Below, one piece after another: positions 23,897 through 32,533 of a stretch of DNA of 64,000 bases. How positions within the stretch are numbered: position 1 is the first letter of the stretch; each line of letters starts with the position of its first letter. Source of the DNA: Corticicoccus populi (lineage in GTDB: Bacteria > Bacillota > Bacilli > Staphylococcales > Salinicoccaceae); assembly GCF_042686195.1 (NCBI RefSeq), contig NZ_JBHUOQ010000005.1, positions 186,001 through 250,000 on the forward strand, in the 5' to 3' direction. Below the pieces are notes generated by a model, which was not told the origin of the DNA, did not search any database, and saw only the letters and a list, made by a program, of their open reading frames with translations. A program made the position numbers and the translations under genes.

Positions 23897-24280
23897 TCAC
23901 CTTTTTCTCTTTAATGCATCCGCCGGCAGCAGTGAAATAACGAAACCGGCGAGCTGAATTATGATAAATATGATAATAAGAAAGATACGTACAGGTTTTG
24001 ACACCACTTTAATCAATAGGAGCGGCAAAAAGACAATATATAAAATAAGCTGCCACCAGCCGGAAATCCCGACATCCTGGTACCGTCTGGATGTTAAAGA
24101 TATTAAAGGGATGAAGAGAGCTGCTGCAGCGGCACTGCCGATTCGGTTCAATACACCCTTCTCAGGAAAAAGCATACCTACCGCAAATCCAATACCATTA
24201 ATCCAAAGAAAATCTCTTCTTGTTGTTCTGCCTTTAAATTTAAATGCCCTGTTAAAAAAATCTTTTAATGCATGAATCAT
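23897..24280 (-). CDS. DUF805-like membrane protein
   Basis: 127 residues. N-terminal FNRAFKFKGRTTRRDFLWINGIGF and the central SRRYQDVGISGWWQLI match DUF805 (F-GR-sR-efW and R-D-G-SGWW patterns). About three transmembrane segments. Function unknown. GAGGG precedes the ATG. It starts 12 bases after the AAA+ gene stop on the same strand and so is probably in its transcript. Confidence 0.78.
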   Translation of the reverse strand: MIHALKDFFNRAFKFKGRTTRRDFLWINGIGFAVGMLFPEKGVLNRIGSAAAAALFIPLISLTSRRYQDVGISGWWQLILYIVFLPLLLIKVVSKPVRIFLIIIFIIIQLAGFVISLLPADALKRKR

Positions 24281-24292
24281 GATTTCCCTCCA

Positions 24293-27109
24293 TTAAATAT
24301 TCATCTGACCCATTTCATAAATCACTTTATCCGTAATAAAATCAAAATCATCCGGCGGGACATCTTCAGACACAATATAATTTTTCTGAAGCATTAGTAA
24401 CTTCTGTGTAAAGTTCCTTGCCCAGCGTCCGTTTGATTTTTCATTATCCGGCAGTGTATCATATTTTCCCGTAACAGTCATTCTAAGAAAGTCTTCATTG
24501 AAACGCCATTTACCATCTAAACTGCGGATAACAATTTCTGCCACTTCTTCTGACGAATATTCATCAAATTCAATTTTATATGGAATTCTTGATTTCAGTC
24601 CGTCGTTTGCCTCAAGAAAACGTTCCATATCATTCGTGTAACCTGCAAAAATCGTAATAAATTGATCACGGTGATTTTCAAGCGCAGTAATCAGAGTATC
24701 CACCACCTGATGACCGAAATCACGATCACTGTCATTCACCGTCAGCTGGTACGCCTCATCGATAAACAGTACCCCGCCCATAGCACGGTCAATGGCATTA
24801 TTCGTATTTTTTTCAGAATGACCGATATAAGAACCGACTAAATCGCCGCGGTCTACTTCAATCAGTGTATCTTTACTCAGAATATCCAGTGCACAGAATA
24901 TTTTTGAAATTAACCTTGCCACTGTTGTTTTCCCGGTCCCGGGAGGACCCGCAAACACCATATGATACGTCGACTGTTCAAAAGACATGCCGCGTTCTTC
25001 AAATAATTTATTGGCCTGCGCTTCCTTCACAAGCTGGGTGACATGTGCTTTAACATTTTCAAGACCGACCAGCCGGTTCAGTTCCTCAAGGAGTTCATTT
25101 AATGCTTTTTGAGTATCATTATCATCATTTCCGAACATATTGTCCCAGTCTTCGTCATTAATAGTCAGAAAATCCTCTTTCTCTGTCAAGCCGGTCTCCT
25201 CCACACGGTTGGACTGTTCCATGACCAGTTTTTCATTAAAATTTCTGACGAAGCGTGCATTACTGCCTTCTGTTGAGCGTCGGTAGGCTTTTGATAATTC
25301 TTTATGGTACCTGTCGTGGTCAAATTGATAGTGCTGGAGTTCCAGATCCTTAACACCAATCTCCACCAGCTGTTCCACAGTGTAATCTTCAAAGTCAAAC
25401 GAATGGGGTACCCTTGATTTAAGACCTGGATTCATGTTCATGAAATCAAACATTTCTTTCGTATAGCCTGCAAAGATAATCATAATATCATCACGGTAGT
25501 CTTCCATATATTTAAGTATAGTATCCAGTGCTTCCTGCCCGTAATTAGCAGTCCCCTCTGTTGAATTCAATGTGTATGCTTCATCTACAAAAAATACACC
25601 GCCGTGTGCCGCCTTCAATTTCTCAAGTGTATTTTCCGTCGTCTTTCCAATATAACCGGATACAAGATCCTGCCTTGAAACTTCAACAAAATGATCATTT
25701 TTAAGAACACCGTTCTGTGAAAGTATTTTCCCGATTAATCTGGCTACAGTTGTTTTCCCTGTTCCCGGATTACCAAGAAACATCGAATGCAGTGATGCTT
25801 TTTTAACGGGAATTCCCTGCTCTTCTTTCTTTTTATTCACATTGGTTACATTAATAAACTTCCTTGCCGCACGTTTAACTTCATCAAGCCCGACAAGCTG
25901 ATCTAAAGATGCCATAGCATCTTCTGCTGTTTCCACACTGTCTGAATACGTTTCTTTCACTTCCGTCACCCTGTCGCCCTGGTTCTGGTCATATTCAATA
26001 CATTTAATATTTTCTCCGGTCACTTTCGAATCGCCGTACACTTCAGCAGTAACTGAATTTTCATCGGGTACGTTCTGTTCATCGATTTTCAAATTAGAAT
26101 CCGTCACTTTAAACATTGGATTATAGCTGGATTCAAAATATTCTATATCTGCAGCTGAATCGCCTGTGAGCATCATCGTATAATTCGGTGGAATTGTCTG
26201 GTTCACCAGATGACGGGCTTTAAACGTACTACTTTCAAACAGCTCAAAGAAGCCTGAAATCGTACTTTTATCAATCACTTCAGCCCGGGACGACTTAATG
26301 TATAAGCCGTTGATATCCGAATTACTGATTACCGCTTCACTATGGTCATTAATCTCCACTCCAAAACCATTATCTCTTACCTGACGGATTTTAAATCCGT
26401 TCAGTTCCAAATTGGAATTGAACGCCCGAATTGGATTATCAATTTTGTCACCCTTGACCTCACAGTTAAATAACTTCATCCTACTGTCCGTACAAATAAT
26501 ATTTCTTGGGTTCACTGAATCAGTAAAATTAAATTTAGTATGCGACGCCGTTAATTCCGCGCTCTCTTTCAGCTGCATGCCGCCGAGAACAGAAGAATCT
26601 GTAACCGAGAGAACAGAGCCATCCAGACTGATTCCATTTGTATATGATGTTGTCATTTTTCCGGTACTTTTCTGAATATCCACACCGTAACCGTTCTCCG
26701 CACGGTTCAAAACTTCCGTGTCATCAATATTAATTACACCGCCGTCCACGAGAACTGGACTGATTGTTCTATCCGATCCGAGCACAGTGAGATTTTTTAA
26801 ATTCAATACACCACCGGCAACATAAATCCGTTCTCCGGTATCAGATCCGGTCAAACCAAAATCAAGTGTTAAATTATCAAGTGTCAGTTCACCGTAGACA
26901 GTAATACCTGCACTCACTTTTACAATACGGTCATCTGCAGCACCTGTAAAAGTCAATGTTGAATCTTTCGGTACATTCATTCCTGCCGGCAGTGTATGGA
27001 AGCCGTTAATCCGCTTAAATTTCACATGGTCTCCAGAAGCTGCATGTGTAAATATCTCTTCCATTTTTATCTCACCCGGACCGCTGCCTACTACAATTTC
27101 TTTACCCAC
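24293..27109 (-). CDS. Beta-helix protein fused to two CbbX/SpoVK-type AAA+ ATPase domains
   Basis: 938 residues. Residues 1 to about 390 are a run of short beta-strand repeats rich in Asn, Asp, Ser and Val with turns such as LTLDNLTLDF, GVLNLKNLTV and GVINIDDTEV, the look of a right-handed parallel beta-helix; no signal peptide is present. AAA+ domain 1 has Walker A GNPGTGKTT (about 446) and Walker B GGVFFVDEAY, with sensor-2 NARFVRNF. AAA+ domain 2 has Walker A GPPGTGKTT (about 719) and Walker B GGVLFIDEAY, with GRWARNFTQK. Both belong to the CbxX/CfxQ group that includes CbbX, SpoVK and EccA. Start is GTG with GAAGGTG upstream. Role unknown; likely a cytosolic remodelling ATPase whose beta-helix binds a partner. 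Confidence 0.85.
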   Translation of the reverse strand: MGKEIVVGSGPGEIKMEEIFTHAASGDHVKFKRINGFHTLPAGMNVPKDSTLTFTGAADDRIVKVSAGITVYGELTLDNLTLDFGLTGSDTGERIYVAGGVLNLKNLTVLGSDRTISPVLVDGGVINIDDTEVLNRAENGYGVDIQKSTGKMTTSYTNGISLDGSVLSVTDSSVLGGMQLKESAELTASHTKFNFTDSVNPRNIICTDSRMKLFNCEVKGDKIDNPIRAFNSNLELNGFKIRQVRDNGFGVEINDHSEAVISNSDINGLYIKSSRAEVIDKSTISGFFELFESSTFKARHLVNQTIPPNYTMMLTGDSAADIEYFESSYNPMFKVTDSNLKIDEQNVPDENSVTAEVYGDSKVTGENIKCIEYDQNQGDRVTEVKETYSDSVETAEDAMASLDQLVGLDEVKRAARKFINVTNVNKKKEEQGIPVKKASLHSMFLGNPGTGKTTVARLIGKILSQNGVLKNDHFVEVSRQDLVSGYIGKTTENTLEKLKAAHGGVFFVDEAYTLNSTEGTANYGQEALDTILKYMEDYRDDIMIIFAGYTKEMFDFMNMNPGLKSRVPHSFDFEDYTVEQLVEIGVKDLELQHYQFDHDRYHKELSKAYRRSTEGSNARFVRNFNEKLVMEQSNRVEETGLTEKEDFLTINDEDWDNMFGNDDNDTQKALNELLEELNRLVGLENVKAHVTQLVKEAQANKLFEERGMSFEQSTYHMVFAGPPGTGKTTVARLISKIFCALDILSKDTLIEVDRGDLVGSYIGHSEKNTNNAIDRAMGGVLFIDEAYQLTVNDSDRDFGHQVVDTLITALENHRDQFITIFAGYTNDMERFLEANDGLKSRIPYKIEFDEYSSEEVAEIVIRSLDGKWRFNEDFLRMTVTGKYDTLPDNEKSNGRWARNFTQKLLMLQKNYIVSEDVPPDDFDFITDKVIYEMGQMNI

Positions 27110-27243
27110 AATTATGCACCTTCTTCAAAGTATTGTTCATTATCTTAATATTCTTATTATACAAATAAAAACCTTTATCCGAAAGTCATCCGTTATAAAC
27201 AACAAAACACCACTTAAAATATGAACTTTAAATCGTTTTCAAG

Positions 27244-27271
27244 TTGAAAAGTTCGTCTTTTATGTTATGAT
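27244..27271 (+). promoter_or_regulatory. Promoter of xpt-pbuX
   Basis: TTGAAA (27244-27249), 16-bp spacer, TATGAT (27266-27271), followed by the riboswitch within about 20 bases. Confidence 0.6.
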
Positions 27272-27290
27272 AGTAATCGTCAAATTGATA

Positions 27291-27365
27291 AATCACTCAT
27301 ATAATCTTCGGAATACGGCCGATAAGTTTCTACCAGAGTACCTTAAATACTCTGACTATGAGTAC
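27291..27365 (+). ncRNA. Purine (guanine-type) riboswitch
   Basis: The aptamer reads ACTCAT-ATAATCTTCGG...CCGATAAGTTTCTACC...GACTATGAGT. P1 is ACTCAT/ATGAGT, P2 and P3 enclose the conserved loops, and the core TTTCTACC and CTATG segments are intact. The specificity base before TATG is C, as in guanine/hypoxanthine sensors, not U as in adenine sensors. The expression platform between 27366 and 27425 ends in a GTAGTACGAGTGTTTTT word that could be the terminator 3' arm; its pairing was not resolved. Confidence 0.93.
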
Positions 27366-27454
27366 TTTGCATGTGTCACACATACATTGCTACTTCATGA
27401 TGTAGTACGAGTGTTTTTATTCAATAAAATAAAAAATTACCCGAGGTGGCATGC

Positions 27455-28039
27455 ATGGAATTATTGAAGCAGAAAATACTAAGTGAGGGAACTGCCCTTT
27501 CTGAATCAGTTTTGAAAGTGGACAACTTCCTGAATCATCAAATTGATCCTGAGTTGATGGTTGAAATCGGAAAAGAATTTAAAAACTATTTTTCAGATAA
27601 AAATATCACTAAAATTCTCACACTGGAATCATCCGGTATTGCACCGAGTGTAATGGCTGGACTTGAACTGGGTGTCCCTGTCGTTTTTGCCCGTAAAAGA
27701 AAATCACTCACGTTAAATGAAGACCTTCTTACTGCAGAAGTATATTCATACACAAAACAGGAAACATCCAATATTGCGGTCGCAGGAAAATTCCTGAAAA
27801 AAGATGATAACGTTCTGATTATTGATGACTTCCTAGCTAACGGCGAAGCTGCAAATGCACTGATTAATGTAGTTAATCAGGCTGGGGCAAATATTTCAGG
27901 TATCGGCATTGTGATTGAGAAAGCTTTCCAAAAAGGCGGTACTGCACTTAGAGAAGAAAATTACGATGTTTACTCTCTTGCACGTATTGAATCTCTCGAA
28001 AACGGAGAAATCAAATTTCTTTCGGAGGCTGTTCAATAA
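27455..28039 (+). CDS. xpt: Xanthine phosphoribosyltransferase
   Basis: 194 residues. Salvages xanthine (and guanine) with PRPP to the monophosphate. Seen: KVDNFLNHQIDPELM near the start, LESSGIAPSVMAGLELGVP, and the PRPP-binding loop VLIIDDFLANGEAANAL. Length matches the staphylococcal enzyme. The ATG at 27455 is chosen: GAGGTGG lies 5 bases upstream, whereas an in-frame GTG at 27446 falls inside that site. Regulated by the riboswitch; overlaps pbuX by one base. Confidence 0.95.
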   Translation: MELLKQKILSEGTALSESVLKVDNFLNHQIDPELMVEIGKEFKNYFSDKNITKILTLESSGIAPSVMAGLELGVPVVFARKRKSLTLNEDLLTAEVYSYTKQETSNIAVAGKFLKKDDNVLIIDDFLANGEAANALINVVNQAGANISGIGIVIEKAFQKGGTALREENYDVYSLARIESLENGEIKFLSEAVQ

Positions 28040-29346
28040 TGCAGATGTCGAAACCGAAGCAGTTATCACTGGGATTTCAGCACGTTCTCGCGATGTATGC
28101 AGGTGCGGTTGTCGTACCATTAATCGTCGGCGCAGCCATTGGTCTGACACCGGCACAACTGACTTATTTAATCTCTATTGATATTATGATGTGCGGTATC
28201 GCTACACTCCTCCAGGTATGGAGCAACCGCTTTTCAGGTATCGGACTTCCTGTAGTGCTCGGCTGTACTTTTACTGCTGTCACACCGATGATTGTCATTG
28301 GGAACACCTACGGAATCCCTTCAATTTACGGTGCAATTATTGTGACCGGTATTTTTGTACTGTTGATTGCCACATTCTTCAGTAAGCTCGTAAGGTTTTT
28401 CCCGCCGGTTGTTACTGGGACAGTTGTCACTACTATCGGTATCACACTCGTTCCTGTTGCCATGAATGATATCGCAGGCGGAATGGGGAGCCCGGATTAT
28501 GGTTCTGCGTTAAACCTGTTTCTCGGATTCGGTACACTTGTGATTATTTTAATTCTCTTCAGATTCAGTAAAGGATTCTTAAAATCTATTGCTATTTTGA
28601 CAGGTATTGTCGCAGGGACTGTTGTCAGCAGCTTTTTCGGACTCGTTGATTTCTCTGCTGTTAGAGAAGCGAGCTGGTTCCACCTTCCCCAGCTGTTTTA
28701 CTTCGGTACACCGGAATTTCATTTTGTGCCGATTGCGACAATGATTTTGGTCGCAGTAGTGGGCCTTGTTGAAGCAACAGGTGTTTATTTCGCGCTCGGG
28801 GATATCTGCGATGAGGAAGTTAAAGGCAGAGACTTGAAAAAAGGATACCGTGCAGAAGGTATTGCGATCATTCTCGGCGGACTATTTAATGCTTTTCCTT
28901 ATACAACTTATTCACAGAATGTCGGTCTGATTCAGCTGTCCGGTGTTAAGAGTAAGCAGATTATTTATATTGCAGGCGGGATGCTCGTCCTTCTCGGACT
29001 TGTTCCGAAAATCGGCGCTGTCACTATCGCAATCCCGACATCTGTTCTCGGAGGGGCAATGCTTGCAATGTTCGGTATGGTTGTCTCTTACGGCATTAAG
29101 ATGTTAAGCCGCGTTAATTTTGATAACCAGAACAACCTTATGATTGTTGCCATTTCAATTGGTATGGGTCTAGGCGTTACTGCAGTCCCTGAATTGTTTG
29201 CAATTGTTCCGGAAAGTTTAAAAGTCATTTCCGAAAGCGGTATTGTTATCGGAAGTTTAACTGCTATTGTATTAAATATCGTATTTAATGTAAGGCCGTT
29301 GAAGAAAAAATCCACTGTGATGCATGCAGAGAATGCTGCGAATTAA
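28039..29346 (+). CDS. pbuX: Xanthine permease, NCS2 family
   Basis: 435 residues, 14 predicted membrane segments as in nucleobase-ascorbate transporters. Seen: SLGFQHVLAMYAGAVVVPLIVG, the QNVGLIQLSGVKS motif (NAT signature) and the substrate-site region VGLVEATGVYFALGDI. Imports xanthine for Xpt. The operon stops here at a terminator, so guaB and guaA, which follow in S. aureus, are elsewhere. Confidence 0.93.
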   Translation: MQMSKPKQLSLGFQHVLAMYAGAVVVPLIVGAAIGLTPAQLTYLISIDIMMCGIATLLQVWSNRFSGIGLPVVLGCTFTAVTPMIVIGNTYGIPSIYGAIIVTGIFVLLIATFFSKLVRFFPPVVTGTVVTTIGITLVPVAMNDIAGGMGSPDYGSALNLFLGFGTLVIILILFRFSKGFLKSIAILTGIVAGTVVSSFFGLVDFSAVREASWFHLPQLFYFGTPEFHFVPIATMILVAVVGLVEATGVYFALGDICDEEVKGRDLKKGYRAEGIAIILGGLFNAFPYTTYSQNVGLIQLSGVKSKQIIYIAGGMLVLLGLVPKIGAVTIAIPTSVLGGAMLAMFGMVVSYGIKMLSRVNFDNQNNLMIVAISIGMGLGVTAVPELFAIVPESLKVISESGIVIGSLTAIVLNIVFNVRPLKKKSTVMHAENAAN

Positions 29347-29349
29347 CAT

Positions 29350-29389
29350 AAAAGGTCCGGTACTATAAATAGTACTCGGACCTTATTTT
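29350..29389. terminator. Bidirectional terminator
   Basis: AAGGTCCG-GTACTA / TAGTAC-T-CGGACCTT with one bulged base and a TATTTTT tail. The stem covers the last codons of the convergent GDPD gene. Confidence 0.85.
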
Positions 29390-30112
29390 TAACACCATTT
29401 CCGGATAATCCGTAATAATCGCACCGACACCCATCTGAAGCAGCGGCTTAACACTCTCTTCATCATTAACAAGCCATACACGGAGAGACTCTGCAATTTC
29501 TGTCAGCTCTTCTTTTTTCTCCATCACATCGTTAAATGACAGGTGCAGTGCTTCTAAATCATGCTCCTTTATGAATGCACCCGGATTTTCCGGTACCTCT
29601 TCACTTAAATAAGCGACTCTGACTGATTCATCCAGATTCTTTAAGTTAACCAGTGTTTCAAGATTAAATGATGAAAACACAACTTGATCAATTAATTTTA
29701 AAGAAGACACAACATGATATACCTCTTCTTCAATTCCCGGATAATGTTCTGCACGTGTTTTCAGTTCGACATTAATATCGACATTTTCATCTTTATACAG
29801 CGTTAAAAACTCATTCAGCTGCGGTATTCTTTCTTTATCCCATGTATTATCATATTTCTCAAAACTTTTGTACATCTGATTAATACCAATATGCTGCATC
29901 TCATATAATTTAGTTTCTTTAATCCGGCCTGAACTACTGGTCGTACGGTCTAATGTTGTATCATGTATGACAACCACTTTTTTATCTTTTGTTAAATGTA
30001 CATCGATTTCTAAGCCGTCTATCCCCATTTCCACTGCTTTTGTAAAACCAAGCATTGTATTTTCCGGATAAGTTCCTGCTGCACCTCTATGACCATAGAC
30101 TTTCGTTTTCAT
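29363..30112 (-). CDS. Glycerophosphodiester phosphodiesterase
   Basis: 249 residues, TIM-barrel GDPD, hydrolysing glycerophosphodiesters to glycerol-3-phosphate and alcohol. Seen: GHRGAAGTYPENTM with catalytic His/Arg, GLEIDVHLTKD and VVIHDTTLDRTT with metal ligands, and the C-terminal LVNDEESVKPLLQMGVGAIITDYP. No signal peptide, so a cytoplasmic UgpQ-like form. The ATG before KTKVYGHRG has GAGGAG nine bases upstream and is preferred over an in-frame start further out. Confidence 0.9.
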   Translation of the reverse strand: MKTKVYGHRGAAGTYPENTMLGFTKAVEMGIDGLEIDVHLTKDKKVVVIHDTTLDRTTSSSGRIKETKLYEMQHIGINQMYKSFEKYDNTWDKERIPQLNEFLTLYKDENVDINVELKTRAEHYPGIEEEVYHVVSSLKLIDQVVFSSFNLETLVNLKNLDESVRVAYLSEEVPENPGAFIKEHDLEALHLSFNDVMEKKEELTEIAESLRVWLVNDEESVKPLLQMGVGAIITDYPEMVLKIRSEYYL

Positions 30113-30249
30113 CTCATCTCTCCTCACAATCTTAAACACTATTCCCTATATAATATCCCAAAATCATAAATACAAAACACATCTCTGTTTGAGTCCGTCG
30201 TCATAATGTTTTATCATAGAGTAAAGTATGTATCAAAAAGGAGACCATT

Positions 30250-30714
30250 ATGAAGAAAATGAACGTTGAAAGTTTCAATCTGGATCACACAAAAGTGACT
30301 GCACCTTATATCCGTCTTGCCGGTACATCCGAAGGCGAGCATGGAGACAAAATTTTTAAATTCGATTTACGCTTCTGTCAGCCGAATAAAGAGCATATGG
30401 AAATGCCGGGACTTCACTCCATTGAACACCTGATGGCTGAAAATGTCCGCAATCATCACGACCGTGTCGTTGATATCAGCCCTATGGGCTGTCAGACAGG
30501 CTTTTACCTGTCCCTTTTAAATGAAGACAACTTCGATACAGTAAAAAATATTCTCGAGAACACTTTAAATGACGTTCTTGAAGCGACTGAAGTCCCTGCA
30601 TGTAATGAAGTTCAGTGCGGATGGGCTGCAAGCCACAGCCTTGAAGGTGCGAAAGAAATTGCGAAAAAAGCACTCGCCGGCAAAGATGAATGGCATATTG
30701 TATTCAGCGAGTAA
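30250..30714 (+). CDS. luxS: S-ribosylhomocysteine lyase
   Basis: 154 residues. Cleaves S-ribosylhomocysteine to homocysteine and DPD, the precursor of AI-2. Metal ligands are seen in LHSIEHLMAENVRNH and in the Cys of NEVQCGWA; the substrate region LDHTKVTAPYIRL and DISPMGCQTGFYL is intact. The single gene has AAAAGGAG upstream and a terminator behind it. In this family the enzyme serves the activated methyl cycle; signalling use cannot be judged here. Confidence 0.95.
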   Translation: MKKMNVESFNLDHTKVTAPYIRLAGTSEGEHGDKIFKFDLRFCQPNKEHMEMPGLHSIEHLMAENVRNHHDRVVDISPMGCQTGFYLSLLNEDNFDTVKNILENTLNDVLEATEVPACNEVQCGWAASHSLEGAKEIAKKALAGKDEWHIVFSE

Positions 30715-30726
30715 TATGAAATTCGG

Positions 30727-30757
30727 CGGAGCATTTTAAATCTGCTCCGTTTTTTTA
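30727..30757 (+). terminator. Terminator of luxS
   Basis: CGGAGCA / TGCTCCG with a 9-nt loop and T8. Confidence 0.9.
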
Positions 30758-30806
30758 TTCCAAATTTAAAATCCAGCTTCTGATAAATACAGAAAGAAGG
30801 TCTTTT

Positions 30807-31673
30807 ATGAAAAAACCATTCAAATCTGTTCATATTTTCTCCATTGCCGGACGGATGATTCTCATCGTTATTGGTGCATTTATCGCGGCATACGGTCTTG
30901 AATCTGTCCTTATTCCAAACCAGGTTTCAGACGGCGGTGTCACAGGAATCAGTATTGTCGGTTCACATCACTTCAATATCCAGCTCGGCATTTTGATCGC
31001 CCTGCTTAACATCCCTTTTTTATGGCTCGGCTACAAACAAATCGGCTTGAAGTTTACAATCCTGTCCATTGTGGGTATCATGTCCCTGTCATTTTTTACA
31101 TCAATTATGCACCACGTCCCTACCATTATTGACGGTGATTCACTGCTTGTCACAGTTGTCGGCGGTGTGATACTCGGTTTCGGTATGGGGATTGCGATTA
31201 GAAACGGCGGTGCACTTGACGGCATTGATATGCTTGCGGTCCTGTTATCAAAAAAACTCCCTTTTGGTACCAGTGATTTGATTCTATTCTTAAATTCTTT
31301 CGTCTTTATACTCGTTTCAACTGTTTTCGGGTTTCAGGGCGCAATCCTATCCAGTATCGCCTATTTTATCGCCTCAAAAATTGTTACTCTAATTGAAGAA
31401 GGGTTCAGTGGTTCAAAATCAGTAACGATTATGACACTTCATCCGGAACCCATTATAGAAGAAATACAGACACAACTCGGCCGGACATGTACATATAAAA
31501 AAGTGACAGGTGGATACACACACACTTCTTTTACTGAAATCACATGTATTATCAACCGTCTCGAAGAACAAAAATTGAAAGAACTGATGATTGCAATTGA
31601 CCCTCATGTTTTCATGGCTGTCTATGATGTGTCGGATGTCAGAAAAGGACAGTTTATAAAGAATGATATTTAA
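30807..31673 (+). CDS. YitT family membrane protein (DUF161/DUF2179)
   Basis: 288 residues. About five to six N-terminal transmembrane helices (to residue ~195) with the typical GLESVLIPNQVSDGGVTGISI and GMGIAIRNGGALDGIDMLAV motifs, then a soluble DUF2179 domain (about 205-285) ending ALKELMIAIDPHVFMAVYDVSDVRKGQF-like. No transport substrate is established for the family. A GAAAGAAGG site precedes the ATG. Confidence 0.88.
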   Translation: MKKPFKSVHIFSIAGRMILIVIGAFIAAYGLESVLIPNQVSDGGVTGISIVGSHHFNIQLGILIALLNIPFLWLGYKQIGLKFTILSIVGIMSLSFFTSIMHHVPTIIDGDSLLVTVVGGVILGFGMGIAIRNGGALDGIDMLAVLLSKKLPFGTSDLILFLNSFVFILVSTVFGFQGAILSSIAYFIASKIVTLIEEGFSGSKSVTIMTLHPEPIIEEIQTQLGRTCTYKKVTGGYTHTSFTEITCIINRLEEQKLKELMIAIDPHVFMAVYDVSDVRKGQFIKNDI

Positions 31674-31677
31674 CATA

Positions 31678-31708
31678 AAATCTCCGGACTCATAATGAAT
31701 TCGGAGGT
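31678..31708. terminator. Weak hairpin between convergent genes
   Basis: TCTCCGGA / TTCGGAGGT-type pairing with a core CTCCG/CGGAG and a long AT loop; a partial T tail follows. Probably the shared terminator of yitT and the nitrilase gene. Confidence 0.5.
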
Positions 31709-31715
31709 TTCTGTT

Positions 31716-32513
31716 TTATAGATGTCTATATAATTCAGTTCTTCTGCTTGAGAATATAGGAATGTCTCTTCTGATACGGTCAATATAAGGCAAATCAAGG
31801 TCGGCAGAAATATTTTCTTCTGTGTCATGTCCGGCCTCACTGATGATTACGCCGAACGGATCAACGATTAGTGACTTCCCTGCAAATGTTGTACCATCAC
31901 TCTGACTTCCGGAAGTATTACAGGAAACAATATAGCACTGATTCTCAATTGCGCGTGCCTTAAGCAGTGTAAGCCAGTGATCGGAGCGTTCAGCGGGCCA
32001 TTCGGCGACAACAAAAATCACCTTGGCACCTGTTAATGCAAGATCCCTGAATAATTCCGGAAATCTCAAGTCATAGCAGATTAAGACACCCATCTTCTCG
32101 GACTCCAGTTCAAACACTTCTGCACGTTCCTCCCCTGCTGAAAGATATTCAGGTTCATTCAACATCGGAACCAGATGTATTTTTGAATACTCATGAACTA
32201 AACTGCCTTTTCTGTCGACAACAAAAGCAGTGTTCAGAACTTCTTCATCCTTTTTAATATTAGGAACCGAACCGGCAATAATATTCACATTATTTTCTGC
32301 TGCCAGTTTTTTTATTACATCAAGTATCGGGTAAAGATTATGTTCCGCATGCTGCCGGATATTTTCAAGGTCATAACCGGACGTCCACATTTCAGGAAGA
32401 ACAACGACATCTGTTCCGGATAAGTCAGTATCATTAAACAATTCCTTAATTTTCGATATATTCTTTTTCACATCACCGTCAATTACCTTAAATTGAAATG
32501 ATTTAATATTCAT
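31716..32513 (-). CDS. Carbon-nitrogen hydrolase (nitrilase superfamily)
   Basis: 265 residues. The catalytic triad is visible: Glu in VVLPEMWTSGY (about 42), Lys in YSKIHLVPML (about 110) and Cys in GVLICYDLRFPELFRD (about 146). The sequence resembles the MtnU/omega-amidase-like branch that hydrolyses 2-oxo acid amides such as alpha-ketoglutaramate. No methionine-salvage genes are adjacent, so the substrate remains open. It starts 20 bases after the nucleoside hydrolase gene on the same strand, indicating a shared transcript. Confidence 0.85.
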   Translation of the reverse strand: MNIKSFQFKVIDGDVKKNISKIKELFNDTDLSGTDVVVLPEMWTSGYDLENIRQHAEHNLYPILDVIKKLAAENNVNIIAGSVPNIKKDEEVLNTAFVVDRKGSLVHEYSKIHLVPMLNEPEYLSAGEERAEVFELESEKMGVLICYDLRFPELFRDLALTGAKVIFVVAEWPAERSDHWLTLLKARAIENQCYIVSCNTSGSQSDGTTFAGKSLIVDPFGVIISEAGHDTEENISADLDLPYIDRIRRDIPIFSSRRTELYRHL

Positions 32514-32533
32514 ATATAACTCCTTTAAATTAC

